Of a stretch of DNA of 64,000 nt, positions 1 to 8,284 are shown in pieces. Source of the DNA: Methylobacillus flagellatus_A (lineage in GTDB: Bacteria; Pseudomonadota; Gammaproteobacteria; Burkholderiales; Methylophilaceae); assembly GCF_031344055.1 (NCBI RefSeq), contig NZ_JADBEN010000001.1; one strand, written 5' to 3'. The notes below the pieces were generated by a model. The model was not told the origin of the DNA. It ran no database searches and saw only the letters and a list, made by a program, of their open reading frames with translations. The stretch's first letter is position 1, and every line of letters begins with the position of its first letter. The position numbers were made by a program, and so were the translations under genes.

Positions 1-755
1 CTGCCTTTGCTGCCAAGGTTGGTTCCGGCCTGGTCTGGTCTGCCGTGGTCATGGGTTTTGTCGGCCTCATGGTGCGTTGGTACGAATCCTACCTGATCGC
101 CCCGGATGTCGGGCATATCCCGATCAGCAACCTGTATGAAGTCTTCATCCTGTTCTGCCTGATTACCGCGCTGGCGTACCTCTATTACGAAGGCCGTTAT
201 GCCACGCGCCAGCTGGGCGGTTTCGTACTGGTCGTCATCAACGCCGCCGTGGGTTTCATCCTCTGGTACACCTTCGATCGTCAGGCCTACGAAATCCAGC
301 CCCTGGTGCCCGCCCTGCAGTCCTACTGGATGAAAATCCATGTGCCGGCCAACTTTATCGGCTACGGCACCTTCGCCTTGGCGGCCATGGTCGGGTTGGC
401 CTATTTGCTGGTGAACAAGGGTATCCTTGCATCGCGCCTGCCCAGCCTGGAAGTGCTGGATGACGTGATGTACAAGGCCATCTCCGTCGGCTTCGCCTTC
501 TTTACCATTGCCACCATCCTGGGCGCGATGTGGGCGGCGGAAGCGTGGGGCGGCTACTGGTCGTGGGACCCCAAGGAGACCTGGGCGCTGATCGTCTGGC
601 TCAATTATGCGGCTTGGTTGCACCTGCGGCTGGTCAAGGGCTTGCGCGGCCCCATCCTGGCCTGGTGGGCATTGGTTGGGCTGCTGGTGACCACCTTTGC
701 TTTCCTGGGGGTGAACATGTTCCTCTCCGGTTTGCATTCTTACGGCGAACTGTAG
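1..755 (+). CDS. ccsB: Cytochrome c biogenesis protein CcsB/ResC (CcsA family), 5' truncated by window edge
   Basis: Membrane component of System II cytochrome c maturation, which handles heme at the periplasmic side and works with ResB/Ccs1 (expected just upstream, outside the window). The frame is open to the first base, so the N-terminus is missing. The visible part is strongly hydrophobic with several membrane spans and carries the family tryptophan-rich heme-handling signature WGGYWSWDPKE about three quarters of the way along, followed by the usual last spans. It ends just before a strong palindromic terminator shared with the convergent kinase gene. Family assignment is firm; naming as CcsB or ResC is nomenclature only. 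Confidence 0.9.
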   Translation, partial: AFAAKVGSGLVWSAVVMGFVGLMVRWYESYLIAPDVGHIPISNLYEVFILFCLITALAYLYYEGRYATRQLGGFVLVVINAAVGFILWYTFDRQAYEIQPLVPALQSYWMKIHVPANFIGYGTFALAAMVGLAYLLVNKGILASRLPSLEVLDDVMYKAISVGFAFFTIATILGAMWAAEAWGGYWSWDPKETWALIVWLNYAAWLHLRLVKGLRGPILAWWALVGLLVTTFAFLGVNMFLSGLHSYGEL

Positions 756-781
756 TAGAGATATAGACATACCGCACAATT

Positions 782-818
782 AAAAAAGGCCGCGCTGCCA
801 TGCAGTCGCGGCCTTTTT
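782..818. terminator. Bidirectional rho-independent terminator between ccsB and the histidine kinase
   Basis: Perfect stem: AAAAAGGCCGCG (arm 782-794 with flanking A) pairs with CGCGGCCTTTTT (807-818) around a 12-nt loop. A-tract on one side and T-tract on the other suit termination from both convergent genes. Confidence 0.85.
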
Positions 819-842
819 AGTTGGTGCGTTCCGGATTGACCG

Positions 843-2549
843 TTACTTCATTTCCAGTCTGAAGCGTACCGTGCCAGGCTGGTTTTCCACCAATGCGAGC
901 TGGTAGCCAGCCTGTTGCGCCTGGCGTCCTGCCTGATAAAGCCCGATGCCGAGCCCGCCTTCGGAACGGATGCGTTTGCGGAACAGGCTTGCCGCCACTT
1001 CTTCCGGCATGGGATTGCCGCCATCGGTGACCTCGACAAACATTTGGCCGTTGAGCACCAGGGAGGCCGAGATGCTGATGTCAGGCTCGTGCCGGGCTTT
1101 GGCCAATGCATTCTGCAAGAGATTGTCCACCACGCTGTCCCATACCTCGCTGTCTATCCTGGGGTCGGCTTCCGTCGTGATGGTTTCTCTGAAACTGATG
1201 CGGGTGCCGGTATAGCGTTGTTGCAGGTTGTCCCACCACTCCAGCAATGGCAGCATGCGCGTGTTCTCGTTACGCGGGGCGCCCAGCTTGTCCAGCGTCA
1301 ATGCCAGGCGCTGGTTGAGCAGCGGCAACTGCTTGCGGATCAGCGCGACCAGCCGCTCATTGTCGGCCTCGGTCGCCTGTTCTGCCGCGCTGCAAAGCGC
1401 GCTCATGGATTGCACGATGTTCTTCATGTCGTGTGTGAGGCGCGCGCCGGTTTCGTAGATGGCCTGCATGTAGGTATTCTGTAGCAAGGCTTCCTCGCGG
1501 CGCTTGGCTTCGTGGAACTCGCCCAGGATCTGCGTCAGTAGTTTGAGGTGAATCGTGAGCGCGGGCGTGAGCGGCCAGCGGCTGTACAGGGTCAGGTGAA
1601 AATCATGGAACTCGAGGTCGGCATAGTAGGGCGCCTGGGTGCCAAATTCACCCTGGTCGTCTTCTGTCTCCCATTTGCCGCCCGCCACCCACGGCAGGGT
1701 TTCAACCTCGCTCATCGCTGCATGCATGAATTCCTTGGCGCTGGTTTCGCGCTCGGCAAGTTCGGCTATATTCTTGATCCAGCGCTCAAACGGCAAGCCC
1801 ACGCTCAGTAGGTAACGCGACAGCAGTTGCCCAATGCCGCTGAAGCCGGCACGCGGGTTCCACAGCCAGCTTGCCAGCAATAGCGCCGCTGCCAGGCCGA
1901 ACACCACCCATACCACCACCTCGGCATAATCGGCCTCGGTAGTGCGCGAAATCGTGAAAATGCTGAGAATCAGCGTGACCGAAAGCAGGAACAGCAGCAG
2001 GGTGTAAAAGAAGTCGAGTATAGGCGCATGCTGGTGGGTTTCCTGCTTCACACGCAGGAACAGGATGACCAGTGGCAGGATGGGCAGCAGGTAGAGCATG
2101 AGGAACTCTGTGACCAACAGTGCCGTATCGGCATCCAGCAGGTGCGGAATTACCCATAGCAGCAGGACGGAAAGCAGGTAGGTGGCAGCAAACAGGTAGC
2201 TTTGGCGCGAGGCGCGCGCCGTTGCGGAAAAAATGCGTCCGCCCAGCAACCCGAACAGCGCGGAGAGCCAGATAGCCAACAGCCACCAACTGACGAATAC
2301 GGTAAACAGAATGCCGCCCGCGGCGAACAGCAGGATGGCTTGCAGAGACAGTTTTTCCTTGGTTTGCCAGATCGGCTGCCAGATCAGGAACAAACCGTAA
2401 TGGCAAAGCAGCAGACCTTTCTGTAGCGGGTCCTCGAAACCCCATAGCAATACCCCATGGAAGCTCAACAACATCAGCCCCAGCATCCATTGCTGCAGGG
2501 TCGATGCGCTTGGCCGGTAGGGATTAGTGCGGCTGCTCAGGGTGGCCAT
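843..2549 (-). CDS. Membrane-bound sensor histidine kinase (orphan)
   Basis: A 568-residue two-component sensor kinase. Residues about 20-250 hold many hydrophobic membrane segments; a cytoplasmic linker follows. The phosphoacceptor H-box reads LTHDMKNIVQS near residue 373, the HDxKN type. The HATPase domain follows, with N-box DNLLQNALAKA near 478, DGGNPM as D-box and a glycine box GGLGIGLY near 533. No response regulator lies next to it in the window, so the partner is unknown. It diverges from a prepilin gene that has a sigma-54 promoter, so an NtrC-family partner is plausible; that is inference. HDxKN-type kinases include PrsK of PEP-CTERM systems, but no GAF domain or sortase genes are visible here, so I do not name it. 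Confidence 0.85.
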   Translation of the reverse strand: MATLSSRTNPYRPSASTLQQWMLGLMLLSFHGVLLWGFEDPLQKGLLLCHYGLFLIWQPIWQTKEKLSLQAILLFAAGGILFTVFVSWWLLAIWLSALFGLLGGRIFSATARASRQSYLFAATYLLSVLLLWVIPHLLDADTALLVTEFLMLYLLPILPLVILFLRVKQETHQHAPILDFFYTLLLFLLSVTLILSIFTISRTTEADYAEVVVWVVFGLAAALLLASWLWNPRAGFSGIGQLLSRYLLSVGLPFERWIKNIAELAERETSAKEFMHAAMSEVETLPWVAGGKWETEDDQGEFGTQAPYYADLEFHDFHLTLYSRWPLTPALTIHLKLLTQILGEFHEAKRREEALLQNTYMQAIYETGARLTHDMKNIVQSMSALCSAAEQATEADNERLVALIRKQLPLLNQRLALTLDKLGAPRNENTRMLPLLEWWDNLQQRYTGTRISFRETITTEADPRIDSEVWDSVVDNLLQNALAKARHEPDISISASLVLNGQMFVEVTDGGNPMPEEVAASLFRKRIRSEGGLGIGLYQAGRQAQQAGYQLALVENQPGTVRFRLEMK

Positions 2550-2705
2550 GGAATGATGTGATCTCTAGTAGCATGTGTCGTAATTTTGTCACTATGGACG
2601 AAATCTCAACACTTTGGCGATGTTTTGGCAAGCATGGAATTCGGCCAAATCTGGTTGAAACCTGCGCCGTTATTGGGTTTATCTTTAATTTGGGCTGGGT
2701 GTTAA

Positions 2706-2723
2706 TTGGCATGAGAGTTGCAT
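2706..2723 (+). promoter_or_regulatory. Sigma-54 (RpoN) -24/-12 promoter for the prepilin gene
   Basis: TTGGCATGAGAGTTGCAT matches the RpoN consensus with GG (2708-2709) and GC (2720-2721) exactly 10 nt apart. Predicted transcription start near 2733, about 50 nt before the prepilin start codon. Known biology: many type IV pilin genes are RpoN-dependent and need an NtrC-family activator. Confidence 0.75.
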
Positions 2724-2784
2724 ATCTCATACCAACTTATTTATTTGGGGCTGCCATGTCGGCAACCTCGCGCAAGGATAGCAT

Positions 2785-3438
2785 ATGAAAAAAACATCCG
2801 GCTTCACGCTGATCGAGCTGGCGATAGTCCTGGTGATTATCGGTCTGTTGCTGGGCGGCGTGCTCAAGGGCCAGGAGTTGATTAATAGTGCCAAGGCGAA
2901 AAGCATGGCAAATGATTTCAAGAATACGCAAATACTACTTTATGCCTATCAAGATAAGTTTAGGGCTTTGCCTGGTGATGATGCCAATGTAGCCAATCAC
3001 GTAACAAATGGAGTGCTTGCGACAGCAGGCACTCAAGGTAATGCACGTATAGAGGGGCAATGGAATTCTGAAAATATTGCTGAAGAATCTTATTTGTTCT
3101 GGCAGCATGTTCGATTAGCTGGTTTGGCTTCTGGTTCTACTGTTATAGGAGATCAGGCGTATATTCCGAGGAATGCTGATGGTGGCAGGTTAGGTATTCA
3201 GAGTATCAATGGATTTAATACAATTACTGATGCTGGTGTGAATGCTATGGTTGGTGCATTTGTTGTTTGTTCTGGTGGTGTTGTGGGGCGCCTAGCAAAA
3301 CAAATTGATGTTTTGTTGGATGATGGCGTCACTAATTCTGGTAATGTGCGGGTAGTGGTTGATGGTGTGCCTGGGCCCTCTTTGCCAAATGCTAATGTGC
3401 CCGATGGAAATATGTTTACAGTATGTATGTCTTTTTAG
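2785..3438 (+). CDS. Type IV prepilin-like / pseudopilin protein
   Basis: A 217-residue secreted protein with a classical type III signal: short basic leader MKKTSG, then FTLIELAIVLVIIGLLLGG, with Glu at mature position 5 and a long hydrophobic helix. PilD-type peptidase would cleave after Gly6 and methylate Phe. The body is longer than a typical major pilin (about 150 residues) and lacks an obvious C-terminal disulfide pair: the few cysteines are near the end (VVCSGG, TVCMSF). It could be a minor pilin or a type II secretion pseudopilin. The gene stands alone, is AT-richer than its neighbours with many T-ending codons, and has its own sigma-54 promoter and terminator. Exact role unknown. Confidence 0.8.
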   Translation: MKKTSGFTLIELAIVLVIIGLLLGGVLKGQELINSAKAKSMANDFKNTQILLYAYQDKFRALPGDDANVANHVTNGVLATAGTQGNARIEGQWNSENIAEESYLFWQHVRLAGLASGSTVIGDQAYIPRNADGGRLGIQSINGFNTITDAGVNAMVGAFVVCSGGVVGRLAKQIDVLLDDGVTNSGNVRVVVDGVPGPSLPNANVPDGNMFTVCMSF

Positions 3439-3453
3439 TGTTCCTCGGTTGAT

Positions 3454-3477
3454 AAAAGCCCGCATTTGCGGGCTTTT
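3454..3477 (+). terminator. Rho-independent terminator after the prepilin gene
   Basis: Stem AAAAGCCCGC (3454-3463), loop ATTT, GCGGGCTTTT (3468-3477). Perfect pairing, T-tract at the 3' side. Confidence 0.85.
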
Positions 3478-3489
3478 ACTTTTCCAGCG

Positions 3490-3519
3490 TTATGAAGTAA
3501 AGCGCTTTTGCATTAAAAT
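3490..3519 (+). promoter_or_regulatory. Candidate sigma-70 promoter of the mla operon
   Basis: TTATGA (3490-3495), 18-nt spacer, TAAAAT (3514-3519), 27 nt before the mlaF start codon and after the preceding terminator. The -10 is good, the -35 weak (3 of 6). Confidence 0.4.
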
Positions 3520-3546
3520 AGCCGGCTAATCAGAAAAGTAGCGATC

Positions 3547-4353
3547 ATGAGCGACAACATCGTCGAAATTGACAATCTATCCTTTGGCTACAAGACGCGC
3601 TTGCTGCACAAGGGCATCAATATGAAGTTCCCGCGCGGCAAGGTGGTGGCCATCATGGGCGGCAGCGGTAGCGGCAAGACCACGTTGTTGCGCCTGATCG
3701 GCGGGCAGTTGAAGCCGTCGGGCGGCGAGGTGCGCGTGGCGGGCGAGGTGGTGCACAAGCAGGACCGCAAGGGTTTGCAGACGCTGCGCCGCAAGATGGG
3801 CATGCTGTTTCAGCAAGGCGCATTGTTCACCGATCTTTCCGTTTACGAAAACGTGGCATTCCCGATCCGCGAGCATACCGACCTGCCGGAATCCATGATC
3901 CGCGACCTGGTGATGATGAAACTCAATGCGGTAGGCCTGCGCGGCGCGCGCGACCTCAAGGCGACCGAGCTTTCCGGCGGCATGGCGCGGCGCGTGGCAT
4001 TGGCGCGGGCGGTGGCGCTCGATCCTTCCATCATCATGTACGACGAGCCGTTTGCCGGGCTGGATCCGATCTCGATGGCGGTGATCTGCAACCTGATCCG
4101 CAGGCTCAATGATGCGCTGGGTGCGACTTCCATCATCGTGACGCATGACGTGCAGGAAGTATTCGCCTTTGCCGACTACGTCTATTTCGTGGCGGATGGC
4201 GTCGTCGCTGCCGAAGGCGCGCCGGAGGATCTGCGCAAGTCCGAGCTGCCATTTGTCCACCAGTTTGTGCATGGTGAGGTGGATGGTCCGGTGCCGTTCC
4301 ACTATAGAGCGCCTGACTATAGACAGGATATCTTGAGGAGCGCGAATGTTTAG
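3547..4353 (+). CDS. mlaF: Phospholipid ABC transporter ATP-binding protein MlaF
   Basis: ATPase of the MlaFEDB inner-membrane complex that moves phospholipids between the inner membrane and periplasmic MlaC to keep outer-membrane lipid asymmetry. The 268-residue protein has Walker A GGSGSGKTT near residue 39, the signature LSGGMARRVALARA, Walker B IIMYDEPFAGLDP and the switch histidine in IIVTHD. Length and sequence are typical for MlaF. First gene of mlaFEDCB; its last 8 nt overlap mlaE, consistent with translational coupling. Confidence 0.95.
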   Translation: MSDNIVEIDNLSFGYKTRLLHKGINMKFPRGKVVAIMGGSGSGKTTLLRLIGGQLKPSGGEVRVAGEVVHKQDRKGLQTLRRKMGMLFQQGALFTDLSVYENVAFPIREHTDLPESMIRDLVMMKLNAVGLRGARDLKATELSGGMARRVALARAVALDPSIIMYDEPFAGLDPISMAVICNLIRRLNDALGATSIIVTHDVQEVFAFADYVYFVADGVVAAEGAPEDLRKSELPFVHQFVHGEVDGPVPFHYRAPDYRQDILRSANV

Positions 4354-5137
4354 TGCTGTGGCGAATGTGCTGCGTGGAATCGGCCATCGCGTGATTGATA
4401 ACTTGTGGCGGTTCGGCGCCAGCGTCCGTTTTTTCTTTTATGTGTTGATCTACTCGGGTGAGAGCTTCCGCAGGCTACACCTGACCATACGCGAGATTTA
4501 TTTCACTGGCGTGTTGTCATTGATCATCATCCTAGTGTCGGCGTTCTTCGTCGGCATGGTGCTGGCCTTGCAGGGTTACAACACTTTGCAGCGCTACGGC
4601 TCTTCCGAGGCGATCGGCGTGCTGGTGGCCTTGTCGCTGGTGCGCGAGCTGGGGCCGGTGGTAACCGCCCTGCTGTTTGCTGGGCGCGCCGGTACCGCCA
4701 TCACTGCGGAAATCGGCCTGATGAGGGCGACCGAGCAGTTGTCCGCGATGGAGATGATGGCTGTAAGCCCTATCGCCCGCGTGGTGGCGCCAAGATTCTG
4801 GGCCGGCGTGTTCTCCATGCCGTTGCTGGCAGCCTTGTTCTCCATGGTCGGGGTGCTGGGCGGCTACCTGGTGGCGGTGCCCTTGATCGGCGTGGATGCC
4901 GGCGCGTTCTGGTCGCAGATGCAGGCCAGCGTGGATTTCCGGGAGGATATTGTGAATGGGGTGATCAAGAGCGTGGTGTTCGGCATTGCCTGCACCATGA
5001 TCGCCTTGTTTGAAGGGTTTGATGCGCCGCCGACTGCCGAAGGCGTGAGCCGCGCGACGACGCGCACGGTGGTGAATTCCTCATTGGCGGTGCTGGGTCT
5101 CGATTTTGTAATGACTTCGTTCATGATTGTTGCGTAA
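4346..5137 (+). CDS. mlaE: Phospholipid ABC transporter permease MlaE
   Basis: Inner-membrane permease of the Mla complex, 263 residues with about five to six hydrophobic segments. The conserved MlaE core is visible: a glycine/alanine-rich stretch (LVRELGPVVTALLFAGRAG) followed by ITAEIGLM and the EQLSAMEMMAVSP coupling region that contacts MlaF. Start overlaps mlaF; mlaD follows after 21 nt. Confidence 0.95.
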   Translation: MFSAVANVLRGIGHRVIDNLWRFGASVRFFFYVLIYSGESFRRLHLTIREIYFTGVLSLIIILVSAFFVGMVLALQGYNTLQRYGSSEAIGVLVALSLVRELGPVVTALLFAGRAGTAITAEIGLMRATEQLSAMEMMAVSPIARVVAPRFWAGVFSMPLLAALFSMVGVLGGYLVAVPLIGVDAGAFWSQMQASVDFREDIVNGVIKSVVFGIACTMIALFEGFDAPPTAEGVSRATTRTVVNSSLAVLGLDFVMTSFMIVA

Positions 5138-5158
5138 GCGCAACACACTGGAGAAAAG

Positions 5159-5653
5159 ATGGAACGTACAACAATTGATCTTTGGGTCGGTGTTTTTGTC
5201 GCTGCAGGGGCTGCGGCGCTGTTTGGTTTGGCCTTGAAGGTCGGCAATTTCAACAGCGCCACCCTTGGCGAAACCTATAGCGTGACGGGAGCTTTTGAGA
5301 ATATCGGCAGTCTCAAGCCACGAGCGCCCGTGAAAAGCGCCGGCGTGGTCGTGGGTCGGGTGGACAGCATCAAGTTCGACCCTGAAACCTATGAGGCGCA
5401 GGTGACAGTCAAGGTGGACAAACGGTATCCTTTCCCCAAAGATACGTTTGCCAATATCTACACTGCCGGCCTGTTGGGCGAGCAATATATTGGCCTTGAA
5501 GCCGGCGGCGACGATAAGATGCTGCAGGACGGCGACAAGTTTGTTAAGACGCAGGATGCCGTGGTGCTGGAAAAGATGATCAGCCAGTTCCTTTACAGCA
5601 AGGCGTCCGAGTCAGACGACGATAAGTCTAACGATAGTAAAGAGGCGGAATAA
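5159..5653 (+). CDS. mlaD: MCE-domain lipid-transport protein MlaD
   Basis: Periplasmic substrate-binding ring subunit of the Mla transporter, anchored by one N-terminal membrane helix (DLWVGVFVAAGAAALFGLAL). A single MCE domain follows, seen in the segment YSVTGAFENIGSLKPRAPV, VVVGRVDSI and the later TAGLLGEQYIGLE. 164 residues, with an acidic, low-complexity tail rich in Asp, Ser and Lys. Family members form a hexamer with a central hydrophobic channel. mlaC begins 2 nt after its stop codon. Confidence 0.94.
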   Translation: MERTTIDLWVGVFVAAGAAALFGLALKVGNFNSATLGETYSVTGAFENIGSLKPRAPVKSAGVVVGRVDSIKFDPETYEAQVTVKVDKRYPFPKDTFANIYTAGLLGEQYIGLEAGGDDKMLQDGDKFVKTQDAVVLEKMISQFLYSKASESDDDKSNDSKEAE

Positions 5654-5655
5654 GC

Positions 5656-6264
5656 ATGCAAACAATGATGAAGTGGATGGCCGCGATGGCGTTTGTCGGC
5701 TGTGCAAACCTGGCCATGGCAGAAATCGCGCCTGACGCGCTGGTGAAGAAGACTGCCGAGGATGTATTGGCGGTCGTGAAGCAGGACAAGGATATCCAGG
5801 CCGGCAATCAGAGCAAGATTTTTGCGTTGGCAGAAGAAAAGATCCTGCCCAACTTCAATTTCGACCGCGTGTCGCGCCTGGTGCTGGGCAAGGCCTGGAC
5901 CAAGGCTTCTCCCGAACAGAAACAGGCTTTCCAGGACGAGTTTCGCAGCCTGTTGTTGCGTACCTATGCCACCGCATTGTCCAAGTACCGCAACCAGACC
6001 ATCGAATACAAGCCGTTCCGCGCGCAGCCGGGCGACACCGACGTCAAGGTGAAGACGCAGATCCTGCAACCGGGCGGCCAGCCGGTCGCTGTCGATTACA
6101 GCCTGGAAAAGAATGGCGAGGACTGGAAGGTATATGACATCACCATAGAAGGCGTAAGCCTGGTGACCAACTATCGCGGCCAGTTCAGCAACGAGATCCG
6201 CCAAGGCGGCTTGGACAGCCTGATCAAGAAGTTGGCTGCCAAGAACCAGGAATCCAACAAGTAA
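5656..6264 (+). CDS. mlaC: Periplasmic phospholipid-binding protein MlaC
   Basis: Soluble periplasmic carrier that shuttles phospholipid between MlaA at the outer membrane and the MlaFEDB complex. 202 residues: signal peptide (MKWMAAMAFVGCANLAMA, cleavage expected after AMA), then the Tgt2/MlaC fold with the motifs LPNFNFDRVSRLVLGKAW and a C-terminal WKVYDITIEGVSLVTNYR. The upstream of two nearby Met codons is used here; the signal peptide fits either. Confidence 0.94.
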   Translation: MQTMMKWMAAMAFVGCANLAMAEIAPDALVKKTAEDVLAVVKQDKDIQAGNQSKIFALAEEKILPNFNFDRVSRLVLGKAWTKASPEQKQAFQDEFRSLLLRTYATALSKYRNQTIEYKPFRAQPGDTDVKVKTQILQPGGQPVAVDYSLEKNGEDWKVYDITIEGVSLVTNYRGQFSNEIRQGGLDSLIKKLAAKNQESNK

Positions 6265-6278
6265 GCAAAGAGTAGAAC

Positions 6279-6578
6279 TTGGCACAGATTCAACAACAAG
6301 GAAACCGCTGGCTGGTCAGCGGCGACATGACCGTCAATCAGGTCGATGTGCTGCTGGCTGAAAGCAAGGCCTTGCAGATGCCTGGCACATTGGAGATCGA
6401 TCTCTCCCAGGTGGCGGAGGTCGATACTGTGGCGCTCAGCCTGATTTTCGAGTGGTTGCGCCATGCCGCTGCAAGCAAGTCTGCTGTCAGCCTGGCGAAC
6501 TTGCCGGCTAACCTGGCCAGCCTGGCCACGCTGTACGGCGTGCTTGAGCTGATTCCGCAATCCAGCCCCAGCCATTGA
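6279..6578 (+). CDS. mlaB: STAS-domain protein MlaB
   Basis: Cytoplasmic STAS-domain subunit that binds MlaF and stabilises or activates the Mla ATPase. 99 residues forming one STAS domain: GDMTVNQVDVLLAES, then LEIDLSQVAEVDTVALSLIFEWL, in which the usual conserved Ser/Thr region of the loop is present (VDTVAL). I place the start at a TTG codon 14 nt after the mlaC stop, since no ATG precedes the domain. Last gene of the mla set; an ABC exporter follows closely. Confidence 0.88.
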   Translation: MAQIQQQGNRWLVSGDMTVNQVDVLLAESKALQMPGTLEIDLSQVAEVDTVALSLIFEWLRHAAASKSAVSLANLPANLASLATLYGVLELIPQSSPSH

Positions 6579-6582
6579 GCAT

Positions 6583-6598
6583 TGGGGCCTAGGCCCCA
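6583..6598. repeat. Perfect 16-bp palindrome between mlaB and the ABC ATPase gene
   Basis: TGGGGCCTAGGCCCCA is fully self-complementary and sits between the mlaB stop and the preferred ATG of the next gene. It could be an operator or a compact hairpin near the ribosome site. Function not known. Confidence 0.6.
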
Positions 6599-6608
6599 GT
6601 TTTCATCG

Positions 6609-7502
6609 ATGATTCCCGCGATCAATATCCAGCAGGTGCACAAGCGTTTCGGCGATTTACACGCGCTGAAAGGCATAGACTTGTCCATTGAGCAGGGCGA
6701 GTTTTTTGCCTTGCTCGGGCCGAACGGCGCGGGCAAGTCTACGCTGATCAACCTGCTGGCAGGGTTGTCGCGGCCCAGCAGCGGCAGCCTGAAGGTGATG
6801 GGTTTCGACGTCAATGTTCAATATGCCGAGGCGCGTCGCGCCTTGGGCGTGGTGCCGCAGGAGTTGGTGTTCGACCCATTCTTCAATGTGCGCGAGATGT
6901 TGCGGTTCCAGGCCGGGTATTTCGGGCGCGGGCGCAGCAATGACGCCTGGGTGGATGAGATCATCGAATCCCTGGGCTTGGCGGACAAGGCGCATACCAA
7001 TATGCGCCGCCTGTCGGGCGGCATGAAGCGGCGTGCGCTTATCGGCCAGGCGCTTGCGCACAAGCCGCCCGTGATCGTATTGGACGAGCCGACTGCGGGA
7101 GTCGATGTCGAATTGCGCCAGACCATGTGGGAATTCATCCGCAGGCTCAACCGCGAAGGCCATACTATTATTTTGACCACGCATTATCTGGAAGAGGCGG
7201 AAACGCTCTGTAGCCGCATTGCCATGATGAAGCAGGGCGAGATCGTGGCGTTGGACAGTACGCGCAACCTGTTGAACCGCGTGCCCGGAAAGCGCCTGCG
7301 CCTCAAGCTTTCCGCTGCCTTGCCCGCGCCGTTGAGCCCCCTGGTTCGGGAAGAGCAAGGGGATGCCTATGTCCTGGCAATTGCCGATGTGGCGCAACTG
7401 GAATCCATCCTGGCCGAATTGCGGGTTGCGGGCGTGACGGTCGAGGATATGCAACTGATCGAAGCCGATCTCGAAGATGTGTTCGTGGAGATCGTAAGTT
7501 GA
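6609..7502 (+). CDS. ABC-2 type exporter ATP-binding protein (YadG-like)
   Basis: ATPase of an ABC-2 export system, 297 residues from the chosen ATG. Walker A LLGPNGAGKST, signature LSGGMKRRALIGQAL, Walker B VIVLDEPTAGVD and H-loop IILTTHYLEEAE are all visible; the C-terminal accessory part ends VEDMQLIEADLEDVFVEIVS. An in-frame TTG 27 nt earlier could add nine residues, but the domain begins right after the ATG (INIQQVHKRFG). Strongest similarity by eye is to E. coli YadG. The substrate is unknown. The next gene overlaps its stop codon and encodes the permease. Confidence 0.9.
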   Translation: MIPAINIQQVHKRFGDLHALKGIDLSIEQGEFFALLGPNGAGKSTLINLLAGLSRPSSGSLKVMGFDVNVQYAEARRALGVVPQELVFDPFFNVREMLRFQAGYFGRGRSNDAWVDEIIESLGLADKAHTNMRRLSGGMKRRALIGQALAHKPPVIVLDEPTAGVDVELRQTMWEFIRRLNREGHTIILTTHYLEEAETLCSRIAMMKQGEIVALDSTRNLLNRVPGKRLRLKLSAALPAPLSPLVREEQGDAYVLAIADVAQLESILAELRVAGVTVEDMQLIEADLEDVFVEIVS

Positions 7503-8281
7503 TGGCGAATTTGCTTAGCCAAAATCTGCGCGGTCCGTGGACCTTGTTCAAGAAGGAACTGCTGCGCTTCTGGCGCGTGAGTTTTCAGACGGTCGCCGCG
7601 CCGGTGATGACCGCGCTGCTTTATCTGCTGATCTTCTCCCATGTGCTGGAAGGCCGCGTGCAGGTGTATCCCGGCGTGGGCTACACTGCATTCCTGATCC
7701 CGGGCCTGATCATGATGTCGCTGTTGCAGAACGCTTTTGCCAACAGCTCGTCCAGCCTGATCCAGTCCAAGGTGATGGGCAACCTGATCTTCATCCTGCT
7801 GACGCCGATTTCCTATTTTGGATTCTATCTGGCGTTTCTTGCAGCCTCCGTTATTCGCGGTCTGGTGGTCGGCCTGGGGATTTACCTGGTTGCCATTCTC
7901 TTCATCGACTTACCGGTCGCGCATCCCGGCTGGATATTGACGTTTGCGTTGCTGGGCAGCGCGTTGCTGGGGACTTTCGGCATCATTGCCGGCATTTGGG
8001 CGGAGAAGTTCGACCAAATGGCAGCTTTCCAGAACTTCGTCATCATGCCGCTATCGTTCCTGTCCGGCGTATTTTATTCGATACACTCGTTGCCCCCGTT
8101 CTGGCAGCAGGTATCGCATCTCAACCCGTTTTTCTACATGATAGACGGTTTCCGCTACGGCTTCTTCGGGGCAGGCGATATTTCGCCCTATATCAGTCTG
8201 GGCGTTGTTGCAGGATGCTTTTTTGCCCTATCATTCATTACTTTACAGATGCTGAAATCCGGCTACAAATTGCGAGGCTGA
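7502..8281 (+). CDS. ABC-2 type exporter permease (YadH-like)
   Basis: Integral membrane partner of the preceding ATPase, 259 residues, about six transmembrane helices. The ABC-2 signature is clear: the first loop with VGYTAFLIPGLIMMSLLQNAFANSSSS and the late motif PLSFLSGVFYSIHSLPPFWQ before the last helices. The start ATG overlaps the ATPase stop (TGATG). YadH-type systems sit near bolA/murA in many beta-proteobacteria; the exported substrate is not established. Confidence 0.9.
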   Translation: MANLLSQNLRGPWTLFKKELLRFWRVSFQTVAAPVMTALLYLLIFSHVLEGRVQVYPGVGYTAFLIPGLIMMSLLQNAFANSSSSLIQSKVMGNLIFILLTPISYFGFYLAFLAASVIRGLVVGLGIYLVAILFIDLPVAHPGWILTFALLGSALLGTFGIIAGIWAEKFDQMAAFQNFVIMPLSFLSGVFYSIHSLPPFWQQVSHLNPFFYMIDGFRYGFFGAGDISPYISLGVVAGCFFALSFITLQMLKSGYKLRG

Positions 8282-8284
8282 ACC

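Noticed and set aside
2524..2788. Short frames in the kinase-prepilin gap
   Set aside because: No ribosome site or family match; the region is better explained by two divergent promoters.
2785..3477. Prepilin gene as part of a mobile element
   Set aside because: AT-rich composition is suggestive, but there are no inverted or direct repeats, integrase or transposase nearby.
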